A DNA stretch of 64,000 nucleotides from an uncultured Gammaproteobacteria bacterium (GTDB lineage: Bacteria; Pseudomonadota; Gammaproteobacteria; DRLM01), in contig CAMYKQ010000057.1 in the NCBI GenBank assembly GCA_947259075.1, positions 62,001 to 126,000 on the forward strand. The letters are read 5' to 3'. Positions 25,971-35,241 of the stretch are shown here, piece after piece. Position 1 is the stretch's first letter; each line of letters starts with the position of its first letter. The translations under genes were made by a program, and so were the position numbers. The notes beneath the pieces are model-generated. The model saw nothing but the letters and a program-made list of their open reading frames with translations, did not search any database and had not been told where the DNA came from.

Positions 25971-27206
25971 TCACGGCGAGCGTTTGAGGCGAAACAAGCC
26001 GTTCGTCTCACTGTCACTGGTGAAATACAGCGCGCCATCCGGTCCGAATGCCACGCCCGCCGGCCGCGCCCAGCGCTCGCCATCCACGAGTTGAAAACCG
26101 GTGATGAGATCATCCACCCCTTTGGCCTCGCCTTTTTCAAAACGCACCGCCACTAATTTGGGCGGGCGCCGCGTTGCCGAGCTGCCGAAGAAACCGCCGC
26201 TGGGTTGCGTCCCCCACGAGCCATGCAGCGCGACTATGGCATCGAATTCAAAACGCGCGTCCATGCCGCCCTTGGGCACGAAGCCCATTCCCAGCGGCGC
26301 ATTACGCGAAGGAAAGGTGGCGGCCGGCGCGACTACGTCGCCGATAGGGCGCGGCGGTTCACGCTTGATACATTCATCACGGCGTAAGGTTTTGCCGTCG
26401 TACTGATACCACGGCATGCCGTGAAAAGACCCCGCGGTGAGACGGCTGAAATATTCCGGCGGCTGATCGAAACCGAGATGGTCCGGGCCATTATTGCTGG
26501 CGTACAACACGCCGGTTTGCGGCTGCCAGTCGAAGCCCACCGGATTGCGCAGACCGCTGGCATAAGTTTCCCAGCGCGCCGGCTTCTCATCCTCGCGCAA
26601 CAGCAGCACCCCGCCGCGACGCTCACTGAAGTCATAACCCGCGCCGAGATATTCATCACTGCAATTGCCGCTGATACCGAGGCTCACATACACCCGGCCG
26701 TCGGGGCCGACGCCCACGGTGCGGCTGCTGTGTCCCCTCCCGCCGGGCAAGGCCGCAACCAAGGTCACGGTGTCACGCTCGATGCGCGCCTGGCTGGGAC
26801 GATATGGCGCACGGTACAAGCCGGTCTTTTGCGCGATCAATAGTTCATCGCCGCGCAGCGCGACGCTGTGCGGATAATCATCCAACTCCAGCAACACCTC
26901 GGGCCGGGTATACGGCGGCGTCAAACGATAAACACGATCGGACTTTGAGCCGATGAAAAGATCGCCATTGGCGCCGAAGGTCAGCATACGCGGGCCATCG
27001 AGCGCGGTGGTGAGCAGTTCGAGAACATAACCCTCGGGCACTTGCACCCGCCGCTGTTCACCGGCGACGGTGATTATTTGTTCGCTGAGCGTGAACGGCG
27101 CCGTGCCCGCATGCGAAGATGGCAACACCCCGAAAGAGAGCAGCGCGCCCAAGAGCGCACGTCGCGGCTGGCGAGCGAAAAATTTCATGGTGAAAGACGC
27201 ACTCAC
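25971..27206 (-). CDS. Exported sorbosone-dehydrogenase-like beta-propeller protein
   Basis: The 411-residue product resembles the L-sorbosone dehydrogenase / soluble PQQ glucose dehydrogenase fold, a six-bladed propeller in the periplasm. Motifs include GPRMLTFGANGDLFIGSKS, GRVYVSLGISGNC, GLRNPVGFDWQP, PDHLGFDQPPEYFS, ALHGSWG and PAGVAFGPDGALYFTSD. It has a signal-like region FFARQPRRALLGALLSFGVL. The start is a GTG at 27206, because AGGAGG lies 9 nt upstream; an ATG at 27230 (before the Shine-Dalgarno) and one at 27188 are alternatives. Whether it binds PQQ or which sugar it acts on cannot be read here. Confidence 0.8.
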   Translation of the reverse strand: MSASFTMKFFARQPRRALLGALLSFGVLPSSHAGTAPFTLSEQIITVAGEQRRVQVPEGYVLELLTTALDGPRMLTFGANGDLFIGSKSDRVYRLTPPYTRPEVLLELDDYPHSVALRGDELLIAQKTGLYRAPYRPSQARIERDTVTLVAALPGGRGHSSRTVGVGPDGRVYVSLGISGNCSDEYLGAGYDFSERRGGVLLLREDEKPARWETYASGLRNPVGFDWQPQTGVLYASNNGPDHLGFDQPPEYFSRLTAGSFHGMPWYQYDGKTLRRDECIKREPPRPIGDVVAPAATFPSRNAPLGMGFVPKGGMDARFEFDAIVALHGSWGTQPSGGFFGSSATRRPPKLVAVRFEKGEAKGVDDLITGFQLVDGERWARPAGVAFGPDGALYFTSDSETNGLFRLKRSP

Positions 27207-27340
27207 TCTCTCGGCCCTCCTTTTCCGCATTACGCCCGCTCGTTCCGAAAAACGCGATAACCGTTAAGGAACCTCTGATTTAGTAGCGCTTCCGTGTGGC
27301 GCAAGGACTCGCCGCTATTTTTCCCTGGCCGAACGCCCTT

Positions 27341-27379
27341 AAAAATAAAGAAAAGCGGAAACCACGTGTTTCGCTTTCC
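27341..27379 (-). terminator. Probable terminator of the MEKHLA gene
   Basis: On the minus strand GGAAAGCG-AAAC pairs with GTTT-CCGCTTTTC (one bulge), followed by CTTTATTTTTAA. It lies between the MEKHLA gene and the sorbosone-dehydrogenase-like gene. Confidence 0.55.
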
Positions 27380-27491
27380 GTGCTCTCAAAATGCCAGGAT
27401 GAGATTATTCAGGGCTTCCTTAATAATAATCAAACCTCGTGAGATTACCAATTTTGCGCGGTGCCGCGAGAGAGAACGGCAGAATTCCGCT

Positions 27492-27962
27492 CTACGCCAA
27501 GGTCTGCCATGCGCGAACAATGGCCGCCTGCCCGCGATACACGCCCGCCGTGTCGCTGAGGTTCCACACCGTGGCGTCGCGGATCATGAAACGCCGGCCG
27601 GATTTGGCGATACGCACGCCGGCGTAATTATCCGAGTAACCGCGCGCGCTGACCTCGGCCAGCAATTGCCGCCGCGCGTCTTGCTGACCCACCTCGGCGG
27701 ACAAGCGCGAGGGCAGCGTGGTGAATTCATCCCAAGTCATTTCGAACAAATCCAAGGCGAGTTGATTGCCATAATTAAACACCGGGTCCGGCTGCACGCC
27801 GTGCGACACCAGCGCGAACGGCGCCGCGTGCAGCGCGGCCACCGCCGCGGCTGGACTGATTTCAGGCGGCAGCAAACATTGCCCAGTCCAATGTTGATAA
27901 CTTTCGCACAGCAGCGTCACATGCTGGCTCAGCCATGGTGAAACAGAATCCGGCATCGTCAT
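27492..27962 (-). CDS. MEKHLA-domain protein
   Basis: The 156-residue protein matches the MEKHLA domain, a PAS-like fold also found at the C-terminus of plant HD-ZIP III regulators. Recognisable segments are ALVSHGVQPDPVFNYGNQLA, LFEMTWDEFTTLPSRLSAE and GYSDNYAGVRIAKSGRRFMI with RDATVWNL. Bacterial stand-alone members have no established function. The ATG at 27962 (MTMPDS) or 27956 is preferred over the longer frame from 28058, since the domain begins shortly after. It is transcribed divergently from the ABC exporter gene at 28223. Confidence 0.82.
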   Translation of the reverse strand: MTMPDSVSPWLSQHVTLLCESYQHWTGQCLLPPEISPAAAVAALHAAPFALVSHGVQPDPVFNYGNQLALDLFEMTWDEFTTLPSRLSAEVGQQDARRQLLAEVSARGYSDNYAGVRIAKSGRRFMIRDATVWNLSDTAGVYRGQAAIVRAWQTLA

Positions 27963-28222
27963 ACGCTCATTAATAAGCACGAAGCGCCTGATGGCACGCG
28001 GTGAATCTGCTACAGTATCCGCGAAATAGCAAGGCGCTTTAATAACCCGCTGACGCACGCCTTACTTGTGTCTTCTCCCTATGGGGGAAGGCCAGGATGA
28101 GGGCATCAACGGCGCGGTCTTAAGGCTGTTTTACTCCTCTCGCCCGCTGCCATAATAGGATAGGGTTTGATGCGGCGCACTGTAATGAATAAGTTAAACC
28201 AAGTCCGCCAAGCCTTCACGCA

Positions 28223-30043
28223 ATGAGCAAACCAATCACAAAAGGATCAACCATCTCTCACGTCAGCCCCTCCCCCGCCGCACGCCGCCTCTCGCCCTTG
28301 CGCGAGCTCTGGCCCTTCCTGCGGCCCTACCGCAAACAAATCAGCGTCGCCTTCGTGCTGCTCAGCTTGGGGTCGGCCACCATTCTGCTAGTGCCGCTGG
28401 CGTTCCGCGACCTCATCGACTTCGGTTTCGGCACAGCGGCCCGGCTCGATCAAGGACTGTTAGGCGTGATGGGTTTGGGCGGCCACTTCGCCGCCTTGTT
28501 CGGCCTGGCGAGTTTCTGGGCTTTAGCGGTGTCGGCGCGCTATTACATGGTGACCTGGGTCGGCGAGCGCGTCACCGCGGATTTACGCAGCGCGGTGTAC
28601 GCGCGCATGCTGCGTCAATCGCCGCAATTCTTCGAGACCCTGCAGACCGGCGAGGTGCTGTCGCGCCTCACCGGCGACACCACGCTCATCCAAACCGTGG
28701 TCGGCAGCTCCATTTCCATGGGCCTGCGCAGCCTGTTTCAATTCAGCGGCGGCATGATCATGCTCGCCGTCACCAGCTTTTATCTCTTCTCCATCAACCT
28801 CGGCCTGATGGCCTTGCTGGCGCTGCCCATCTTTCTCATCGGCCGCAAGCTGCGCAAGCTCTCGCGCGAATCGCAGGACAAGATCGCCGATGCCTCGGCG
28901 CTGGCGGGCGAAATTCTCAACGCCATGCCCACGGTGCAGGCCTATACCCAAGAACCGCGCGAATCACAGCGCTTCAGCGACCGCGCCGAGGCGAGCTTCG
29001 TCAGCGCCATCAAACGCACCCGCGTGCGCGCGGCGCTCACCGCCCTCATCATCACCGCGGTGATGGGCACCATCATCTTCGTGTTGTGGCTGGGCGCCAA
29101 TCAGGTACGCGACGGCAGTATGAGCGGCGGCGAACTCGCCTCCTTCATCCTCTACGCCGCCATGGTCGCGGGCGGCGTCGGCACCATCGCCGAAGTCTGG
29201 GGCGATGTCATGCGCGCCGCGGGCGCCACCGAACGCCTGCTGGAATTATTGCGCGCCGAATCCGCCATCACCGAGCACCCCGCGCCGCAGCCAGTGCCAC
29301 AACCGCAACAAGCGGCCTTGCGTTTCGAGCAGGTCAGTTTCTATTACCCGGCGCGGCCCGCTACCGCGGCGCTGGACGGCATCACCCTCGACATCGCCCC
29401 CGGCGAGAGCGTGGCGCTGGTCGGCCCCTCCGGCGCGGGCAAGACCACCCTGTTCCAGCTCTTGCTGCGCTTCTACGATGTCTCCTCCGGCTGCATCCGC
29501 CTCAACGGGCGGGACATACGCGAACTCGGGCTGCATGATCTGCGCGATAAAATCGCCCTGGTGCCGCAAGAGCCGGTGATCTTCTCCGCCAATGCGCTGG
29601 AGAACATCCGCTACGGCCGCCCCGCGGCGAGTGATGCCGAGGTGCTCGCCGCGGCCAAAGCGGCCTTGGTGGATGTGTTCATCGACCGCCTGCCCGAGGC
29701 CTATCAGACTTTTCTCGGCGAACGCGGCACCCGCCTCTCCGGCGGTCAACGCCAGCGCATCGCCATCGCGCGGGCGATATTGAAAGACGCGCCGCTGTTA
29801 TTGCTGGACGAAGCCACCAGCGCCCTCGACGCCGAATCCGAAATTCTGGTGCAACAAGGTCTCAACGCCGCGATGCGGGGCCGCACCACCCTCATCATCG
29901 CCCACCGTCTCGCCACGGTGCAGAAGGCGGATCGCATCGTCGTGCTGGAACAAGGCCGCATCGTCGAAACCGGCACCCCGGCGGATCTGCGCAAACAAAG
30001 CGGGCTGTATGCACGGCTAGCGAACCTGCAATTTGATGTGTAA
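28223..30043 (+). CDS. ABC-type exporter, fused permease and ATPase (MsbA/LmrA type)
   Basis: A half-size ABC exporter of 606 residues that would dimerise in the inner membrane. The N-terminal 330 residues contain about six transmembrane segments. The ATPase domain shows Walker A GPSGAGKTT, Q-loop LVPQEPVIF, signature LSGGQRQRIAIARA, Walker B LLLLDEATSALD and H-loop IAHRLATV. The substrate (lipid, drug or peptide) is not predictable. No Shine-Dalgarno is clear before the ATG, though the family start fits. It lies 36 bp upstream of rluF on the same strand. Confidence 0.93.
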   Translation: MSKPITKGSTISHVSPSPAARRLSPLRELWPFLRPYRKQISVAFVLLSLGSATILLVPLAFRDLIDFGFGTAARLDQGLLGVMGLGGHFAALFGLASFWALAVSARYYMVTWVGERVTADLRSAVYARMLRQSPQFFETLQTGEVLSRLTGDTTLIQTVVGSSISMGLRSLFQFSGGMIMLAVTSFYLFSINLGLMALLALPIFLIGRKLRKLSRESQDKIADASALAGEILNAMPTVQAYTQEPRESQRFSDRAEASFVSAIKRTRVRAALTALIITAVMGTIIFVLWLGANQVRDGSMSGGELASFILYAAMVAGGVGTIAEVWGDVMRAAGATERLLELLRAESAITEHPAPQPVPQPQQAALRFEQVSFYYPARPATAALDGITLDIAPGESVALVGPSGAGKTTLFQLLLRFYDVSSGCIRLNGRDIRELGLHDLRDKIALVPQEPVIFSANALENIRYGRPAASDAEVLAAAKAALVDVFIDRLPEAYQTFLGERGTRLSGGQRQRIAIARAILKDAPLLLLDEATSALDAESEILVQQGLNAAMRGRTTLIIAHRLATVQKADRIVVLEQGRIVETGTPADLRKQSGLYARLANLQFDV

Positions 30044-30079
30044 AACTAGCCAAGAATCCGCATTGAGGTCTGATTTCAG

Positions 30080-30802
30080 GTGCGACTAAACAAATATCTC
30101 AGCGACACCGGCATCTGTTCGCGCCGCGAGGCGGATGCCTGGATCAGTCAAGGCCGGGTGAGCATCAACGGCCGGCGCGCCGAACTGGGCAGCCAGGTGG
30201 AGGACGGCGATGAGGTGCGCGTGGATAAGCGCGTGGTGGGCGCGCGCCGCAAACGCCATGTCTATATCTGCCTGAACAAACCCGTGGGCATCACCTGCAC
30301 CACCGAGCGCCATGTCGCCGGCAACATCGTCGACTTCGTCGATCATGAAGAACGCATCTTCCCCATCGGGCGCTTGGACAAAGAATCCGAAGGTTTAATC
30401 CTGCTCACCAGCGACGGCGACATCGTCAACCGCGTGCTGCGCGCGGAGAACAATCACGAGAAGGAATACATCGTCACCGTCGACAAACCGGTGACCGAAG
30501 CCTTTCTCAGCGGCATGGCGGGCGGGGTGACTATTCTCGGCGTGCGCACCAAGGCCTGCAAAACGAGCCGCGTGGATAAATTCACCTTCCGTATCATCCT
30601 CACCCAAGGTTTGAACCGGCAGATCCGCCGCATGTGCGAGGTCTTCGGCTACGAGGTCCGCCGCCTGCAACGCGTCAGAATCATGAACATCAAACTCGGC
30701 GGCCTGAAGATCGGCCATTGGCGCAAATTAACGGAGAAAGAATTACACGGCTTATTACCAGCACAAAACCCGCCTAAACCACGCGCCGCGCGAACCAGAT
30801 GA
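30080..30802 (+). CDS. rluF: 23S rRNA pseudouridine synthase, RluF type
   Basis: The 240-residue enzyme isomerises uridine in 23S rRNA (position 2604 for RluF). It has an N-terminal S4 RNA-binding domain ([20 protein letters not shown]) and the catalytic aspartate in [34 protein letters not shown] follows, typical of the RluB/E/F group. The start is GTG, with GAGG about 11 nt upstream. The tail KPRAARTR is basic. It overlaps the convergent gene at 30774-31451 by 29 bp. RluF rather than RluB or RluE is judged from the motif wording. Confidence 0.88.
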   Translation: MRLNKYLSDTGICSRREADAWISQGRVSINGRRAELGSQVEDGDEVRVDKRVVGARRKRHVYICLNKPVGITCTTERHVAGNIVDFVDHEERIFPIGRLDKESEGLILLTSDGDIVNRVLRAENNHEKEYIVTVDKPVTEAFLSGMAGGVTILGVRTKACKTSRVDKFTFRIILTQGLNRQIRRMCEVFGYEVRRLQRVRIMNIKLGGLKIGHWRKLTEKELHGLLPAQNPPKPRAARTR

Positions 30803-31451
30803 GGTGACGCGAGCCTTTCTTGCCGCGCGCGCGCACCCGCAGCTCCTCGACCTCGAAGCCCACCTTGCGCAAGCGCTGAGTGAATTGCGGATCGGGTCCC
30901 GCCGACCACACCGCTAATACGCCTTGCGGCCGCAGCGCCGCGTAGGCCGCGTTCAACCCGTTCTCACTATAAAGCCAGTCGTTTTCCTTGCGCGTGAGTC
31001 CTTCGGGGCCGTTATCGACATCCAGCAAAATGGCATCGTAGGCAGACTGCTCAGCTTTAAGAATGCGGGCCACATCAAGTTCGCGCACCGTCACGCGCGG
31101 GTCTTGCAACGGATGGCCGGCGTGCTCGCCCAGCACGCCGCGGTTCCATTTCACCACCGCAGGCACTAACTCGGCCACCACGATCTGCGCCTTCTCGCCC
31201 GCATGCCGCAAGGCCGAGGCTACGGTGAAACCCATGCCGAGGCCGCCGATCAGCAAGCGCGGCGCCGCGCAGCCGATCAGACGCGCGCAGGCCTGCTCCG
31301 CCAGCGCATCCTCTGAACCATGGACGCGGCTGTTCATCAGCTCACCGCGGCCGACGATGCTGATCGACATCTCGGTGTCGCGTTGATAGAGACGCAACTC
31401 ACCACCATTGCCGGGCACCTGCGCGCTATCGAGTAATACCCAAGGAATCAT
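30774..31451 (-). CDS. Spermidine-synthase-like methyltransferase-fold protein
   Basis: A 225-residue Rossmann-fold protein of the spermidine synthase group. The nucleotide-binding motif [16 protein letters not shown] and the acidic motif [20 protein letters not shown] are visible, but the N-terminal beta domain of true spermidine synthases is short or absent. It may therefore be a small-molecule methyltransferase or an aminopropyltransferase relative. The ATG at 31451 follows GAGG at a spacing of 6 nt; the longer frame from 31562 runs through a REP-like palindrome and is rejected. It is convergent with rluF. Confidence 0.8.
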   Translation of the reverse strand: MIPWVLLDSAQVPGNGGELRLYQRDTEMSISIVGRGELMNSRVHGSEDALAEQACARLIGCAAPRLLIGGLGMGFTVASALRHAGEKAQIVVAELVPAVVKWNRGVLGEHAGHPLQDPRVTVRELDVARILKAEQSAYDAILLDVDNGPEGLTRKENDWLYSENGLNAAYAALRPQGVLAVWSAGPDPQFTQRLRKVGFEVEELRVRARGKKGSRHLIWFARRVV

Positions 31452-31519
31452 CGCGGCCTCATACGTGAAGGTGGTTAGAAATGAATAATTCTTCGCGGTA
31501 GCAAATAGAATATTTTCTT

Positions 31520-31555
31520 CCCTCACGCCCTTCGGGAAAGGGCTGGGGTGAGGGC
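31520..31555. repeat. REP-like intergenic palindrome (CCCTCAC ... GTGAGGG family)
   Basis: An imperfect inverted repeat, CCCTCACGCCC with GGGCTGGGGTGAGGG, lies in the gap between two genes. Similar palindromes occur at 46458-46491 and 49319-49353 in this window. Confidence 0.7.
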
Positions 31556-31568
31556 AGACCATTCACGC

Positions 31569-31790
31569 TTAAGAACCTAGACTGCGCAAATACAAAGCTT
31601 CCACCTTCGCGCGCGCCCAAGGTGTTTTGCGCAGAAACTTCAGACTCGATTTGATACCCGGTTCGTGGTTGAAACATTTTATATTGATACTGCGGCCCAA
31701 TTCTTCCCAGCCATAATGTTCCACTAAGCGCGTCAGGATCATCTCCAAGGTCACACCATGCAGCATATTATTGGGCTGAGTATCCGTCAC
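31569..31790 (-). CDS. VF530-family (DUF2132) small DNA-binding protein
   Basis: The 73-residue protein matches the VF530/DUF2132 family over its full length: [40 protein letters not shown] and [14 protein letters not shown]. The fold is known to be a small alpha-helical bundle with proposed DNA binding; its role is not established. The start is a GTG with GAGGTGA just upstream. It lies 21 bp after the RRM gene on the same strand. Confidence 0.88.
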   Translation of the reverse strand: MTDTQPNNMLHGVTLEMILTRLVEHYGWEELGRSINIKCFNHEPGIKSSLKFLRKTPWARAKVEALYLRSLGS

Positions 31791-31811
31791 GCGCTCACCT
31801 CAGGCATCGCA

Positions 31812-32099
31812 TCACTCAGGTTTCGGCCGCGCCGGTTTCGGCGCCGCGCCGCTCTCCTCGTCCTTCTCCGCCTTTTTCACCCGGATTTTATTGCCACCGA
31901 CATCCCGGGCGTTGAGTGATTTGATAGCCGCCTTGGCCTCGCCCGCGCGCGGCATTTCCACGAAGCCGAAGCCTTTGGATTCCCCGGTCGCTTTATCCAT
32001 CACCAGCTTGCAATACTGCACGGCCCCATATTCCGCGAACAAGGCCAGCATCTCCGCTTCACTGGTTTTTCTCGATAAATTACGCACCAATATTTTCAT
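31812..32099 (-). CDS. RRM-type RNA-binding protein
   Basis: A 95-residue single RNA-recognition-motif protein. RNP2 is ILVRNL (residues 3-8) and RNP1 is KGFGFVEM (around 42-49). The tail after residue 75 is charged, ending in KPARPKPE. Bacterial proteins of this type are often cold-induced and bind single-stranded RNA. The neighbours on the same strand (VF530, DUF5062 and DbpA) hint at a nucleic-acid-related group. Family assignment is firm; target RNA is unknown. Confidence 0.93.
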   Translation of the reverse strand: MKILVRNLSRKTSEAEMLALFAEYGAVQYCKLVMDKATGESKGFGFVEMPRAGEAKAAIKSLNARDVGGNKIRVKKAEKDEESGAAPKPARPKPE

Positions 32100-32155
32100 G
32101 CATCCACCAGAATCTGTTTGAGTAAATGTATTAACCGCGATGAACTCACGCGGCC

Positions 32156-32413
32156 TTACAGTAGCGGATGGCCTTTAGGCAGCTGCTTGGCATACCAGAT
32201 GGCGAGTTTATGCCGCATGCTTTGTTGCGAGACCTGATCCTCGGGCAAGGCTTGAATTTTTTCATCGTGGACCAAAAGCCGGTAGATGTATAAAATTTTC
32301 TCACTCGCGGAATCCGTCGGCTCAAACACCGCGGCGCCACGGGCCTCGGCATACTTCACCCCCGCGATGATTGCCGCTTTAACCAGCTCCGCCTCATTTT
32401 TGAGTTTCTTCAT
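32156..32413 (-). CDS. DUF5062-family protein
   Basis: An 85-residue alpha-helical protein matching DUF5062, known mainly from Vibrio and relatives: MKKLKNEAELVKAAIIAGVK, EKILYIYRLLV and MRHKLAIWYAKQLPKGHPLL. No function is established. A strong GGAGG lies 5 nt before the ATG at 32413, which excludes the longer start at 32428. It follows dbpA by 73 bp on the same strand. Confidence 0.8.
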   Translation of the reverse strand: MKKLKNEAELVKAAIIAGVKYAEARGAAVFEPTDSASEKILYIYRLLVHDEKIQALPEDQVSQQSMRHKLAIWYAKQLPKGHPLL

Positions 32414-32486
32414 CGCAGCCTCCGGCATTTCCCTGATAGGGAGGAATCAGACCCGTGGTGGTCATCGCCCCTAGTTAGGTCCGGCA

Positions 32487-33872
32487 TCACTGTATCTTTC
32501 TCACCTTGAAATAGCGGCCCTTCACTTTACCCCTCGTGAGCAGGTCTAAAGCCTGGTCAGCGATCTCACGCTCTATGGCCACATAGGCCTGGTGGTCGAA
32601 CACATCGATCTTACCGACTTGCGTGCCGGCAATACCAGACTCACCGGTCAAGGCGCCGAGTATATCGCCGGGACGCACTTTGGCCTTGCGTCCGCCGTCT
32701 ATGCACAGCGTAATCATCGGCGGCCTCAAATCAAGTTTGTGATTCACCTGTAAAGCGTCAAGCGCGGCGAGTTTAACCGGGCTTTTTTGATAATCCTCGA
32801 TGGCATTCACGCGATAGGATTCCGCCCCAGTATACAGACTTAAAGCCAGTCCCGTCTTTCCCGCGCGGCCGGTGCGGCCGATGCGATGAATATGCACCTC
32901 CGGGTCTTGGCTCAACTCAAAATTAATCACCGCTTCGAGATCCTTGATGTCGAGACCGCGCGCGGCGACATCGGTCGCCACCAAGATAGAACAGCTTTTA
33001 TTGGAAAACCGCAGCAGCACTTGATCGCGCTCGCGCTGTTCCAAATCGCCGTGCAGGGCCAGGGCGCTAAAGCCCTTGGCGGCAAGCGTGTCCGCGATCT
33101 CCTGACATTCCTGCCGCGTGTTGCAAAAGATCACGCAGGAGGCCGGATTGTAATGCCCCAGGAGTGATATCAGCGCGGTAAGCCGCTTACCCTCGCTGCT
33201 CACCTCATAAAATAGCTGTTCGATATTATTGCTGGTGTGTGTCGAGGCGATGCTGACGCGGCTGGGCTGGGTCTGCATCGACGCGCTGATGTGTTTGATC
33301 GCATCGGGATAGGTGGCGGAGAACAACAAGGTCTGCCGCGTGCCGGGCGTGGCGGCGACGATTTCGGCCATGTCTTCATAAAAACCCATATCCAGCATCC
33401 GGTCGGCCTCGTCCAAGACCAGGGTTTTTAACTGGTCCAATTTAAGCGCGCCCTTGCGCAGATGCTTGAGAACCCTGCCCGGCGTACCCACGATGATATG
33501 CGCGCCATACTCCAAGGAGATGGACTGCGGTCCCGAAGGCACGCCGCCGCACAGCGTGAGCAGCTTGATATTGGGAATAAAACTCGCCAGGCGGCGTATC
33601 TCCTTGCCCACTTGGTCGGCGAGCTCGCGCGTGGGACACAGCACCAAGGCCTGCACATTGAAGTCGCGCGCATTCAGCCGCGTGAGCAGACCGATGCCAA
33701 AGGCCGCGGTCTTGCCGCTGCCGGTCTCGGCCTGGGCGATAAGGTCCGTCCCCTGCAAAATAAGCGGCAGGCTTTGCGCTTGAACCGGGGTCATGGACTG
33801 ATAGCCCATCGACTCAAGATTGGCCAGCAAAGCCAGGTCTAAACCCAAAATGGAAAAAGGAACCGTCGTCAT
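32487..33872 (-). CDS. dbpA: ATP-dependent RNA helicase DbpA
   Basis: A DEAD-box helicase that acts in assembly of the 50S ribosomal subunit and binds hairpin 92 of 23S rRNA. The 461 residues show the Q motif (GYQSMTPVQAQSLP), Walker A AETGSGKT, PTRELADQ, VLDEADRMLDMGF, SAT, ATDVAARGLDIK and HRIGRTGRAG. The C-terminal 75 residues form the DbpA-type RNA-binding domain (KVRPGDILGALTGESGIAG, and KGRYFKVRKI at the end). The C-terminal domain separates DbpA from other DEAD-box proteins. It is the first gene of a leftward run with DUF5062, RRM and VF530. Confidence 0.95.
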   Translation of the reverse strand: MTTVPFSILGLDLALLANLESMGYQSMTPVQAQSLPLILQGTDLIAQAETGSGKTAAFGIGLLTRLNARDFNVQALVLCPTRELADQVGKEIRRLASFIPNIKLLTLCGGVPSGPQSISLEYGAHIIVGTPGRVLKHLRKGALKLDQLKTLVLDEADRMLDMGFYEDMAEIVAATPGTRQTLLFSATYPDAIKHISASMQTQPSRVSIASTHTSNNIEQLFYEVSSEGKRLTALISLLGHYNPASCVIFCNTRQECQEIADTLAAKGFSALALHGDLEQRERDQVLLRFSNKSCSILVATDVAARGLDIKDLEAVINFELSQDPEVHIHRIGRTGRAGKTGLALSLYTGAESYRVNAIEDYQKSPVKLAALDALQVNHKLDLRPPMITLCIDGGRKAKVRPGDILGALTGESGIAGTQVGKIDVFDHQAYVAIEREIADQALDLLTRGKVKGRYFKVRKIQ

Positions 33873-34186
33873 AAATGGTGTCCGAGGAAACGCCGATTGG
33901 CCGTGTGCCGGGCATAGTGTAACGGAGAGCGGCGCTTTAGTGCGTTTAAATCAGGGCCTGCGGAACCCGCCGTCACGGGAAGGCCGTTAAAAGCCTTGGG
34001 GCGTCCCGATTAATTGCACAATGGGGAAAATTAGGCGCCTTCCCAGTCAATGCGAATTATGGGAAATGAGGCTGCGGCTAGGGTGATACGCGGCATGTCA
34101 TCCCCGCCCTAAGCGCCTCCTTGCGAAGGGAGAAAATATGAAAAAATGTCCATGACCACAGACAAAGCATGCAGGCTCCGCGGGCC
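33873..34186. other. Intergenic stretch, no gene supported
   Basis: No coding frame or promoter that I can defend. A short palindrome (CTCCTTGCGAAGGGAG, near 34110-34125) resembles part of the REP-like family seen elsewhere in the window and lies about 60 bp past the VIT gene stop. Confidence 0.4.
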
Positions 34187-34876
34187 TTACGCCGCCGCGC
34201 CGAAAAGGCGGCCAACACCCGCGGTCAAGGCCATAGCCAGCGCACCCCAAAAGGTCACCCTGGCCACGCCAACACTGATGCGTGCGCCGCCAGCGCGTGC
34301 CGCAAGCCCGCCCAACACCGCTAAAGACAGCAGCGATAGACCCGCAACCATGGACAACACCTGTCCTTCCGGGGCCACGAAAGCAGCTAAGAGCGGCAAC
34401 GCGGCCCCCACGGAAAAGGTCGCCGCCGAGGCCCATGCCGCTTGTAAAGGCCGCGCGCTGACGCGCTCGAAAATACCGAGCTCATCCCGGGCGTGGGCGC
34501 CCAAGGCGTCATGCTCCATCAATTGTTCGGCAACCTGGCGCGCCAAGTCCTCATCCAGTCCTCGCCCCCTGTAAATCTCGGCGAGCTCCTCTTGCTCATA
34601 CTCCAAATTGTCATCGAGATGCTGTTGCTCCAGCGCCAGATCGGCCTTTTCCGTATCCGCCTGCGAACTCACGGACACGTATTCACCCGCCGCCATCGAC
34701 ATCGCCCCCGCCACCAAACCGGCGACACCGGCCAGCAAGATATCACCGCGCGCCGCATGCGCGGCCGCAACGCCGATAACCAGACTTGCGGTGGAAACGA
34801 TGCCGTCGTTGGCGCCCATGACCGCGGCGCGTAACCAGCCTACGCGATGCGAACGGTGAGCTTCATTATGATTCAT
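34187..34876 (-). CDS. VIT/CCC1-family iron or manganese transporter
   Basis: A 229-residue inner-membrane protein of the VIT1/CCC1 family, which exports or stores Fe2+ or Mn2+. The diagnostic first segment LRAAVMGANDGIVSTASLVI and GAMSMAAGEYVSVSSQADTE are present. A long acidic cytoplasmic region (about 75-130) follows, with EQEELAEIYRGRGL and MEHDALGAHARDELG, then three further membrane segments. The metal specificity is not predictable. No Fur-box-like element was recognised upstream. Confidence 0.9.
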   Translation of the reverse strand: MNHNEAHRSHRVGWLRAAVMGANDGIVSTASLVIGVAAAHAARGDILLAGVAGLVAGAMSMAAGEYVSVSSQADTEKADLALEQQHLDDNLEYEQEELAEIYRGRGLDEDLARQVAEQLMEHDALGAHARDELGIFERVSARPLQAAWASAATFSVGAALPLLAAFVAPEGQVLSMVAGLSLLSLAVLGGLAARAGGARISVGVARVTFWGALAMALTAGVGRLFGAAA

Positions 34877-35241
34877 GTAATTTTCCGATTTTCTCCCGAG
34901 CTTCTCTTGAGCATGGAAGAGAGGTTTCTACTATCGTCTTACCGTCCTATATATCACCGATCCGGAAAGAGATCGTGGCAGACATCATGGTGATACGCGA
35001 TTTTATCATCTCTCCCCCTCGGGCGGGACTTGGAGTGAGGGAATGAATAAGCGAAACCCGAATTTTCCGGGCCATCCCCCTGAAACACGCACAGCAGTAG
35101 CGACGCCAGCATCCGTGCAGGGGATAGCGGTTTTTGCGTCAGCCAGCAGCATCGTGCGGCAACGCTAGCATGTTAATAAGCGCCTAACCGCACCGCGCCC
35201 ATACTATTGTCACTACCTGTCAGACGCCGGACGCATCGTTC
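34877..35241. other. Intergenic stretch with weak REP-like palindrome
   Basis: No gene is supported. At about 35008-35041 the sequence CTCTCCCCCTCGGGCGGGACTT followed by GGAGTGAGGG resembles the CCCTC/GAGGG palindromes seen at 31520, 46458 and 49319, in degenerate form. Confidence 0.4.
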
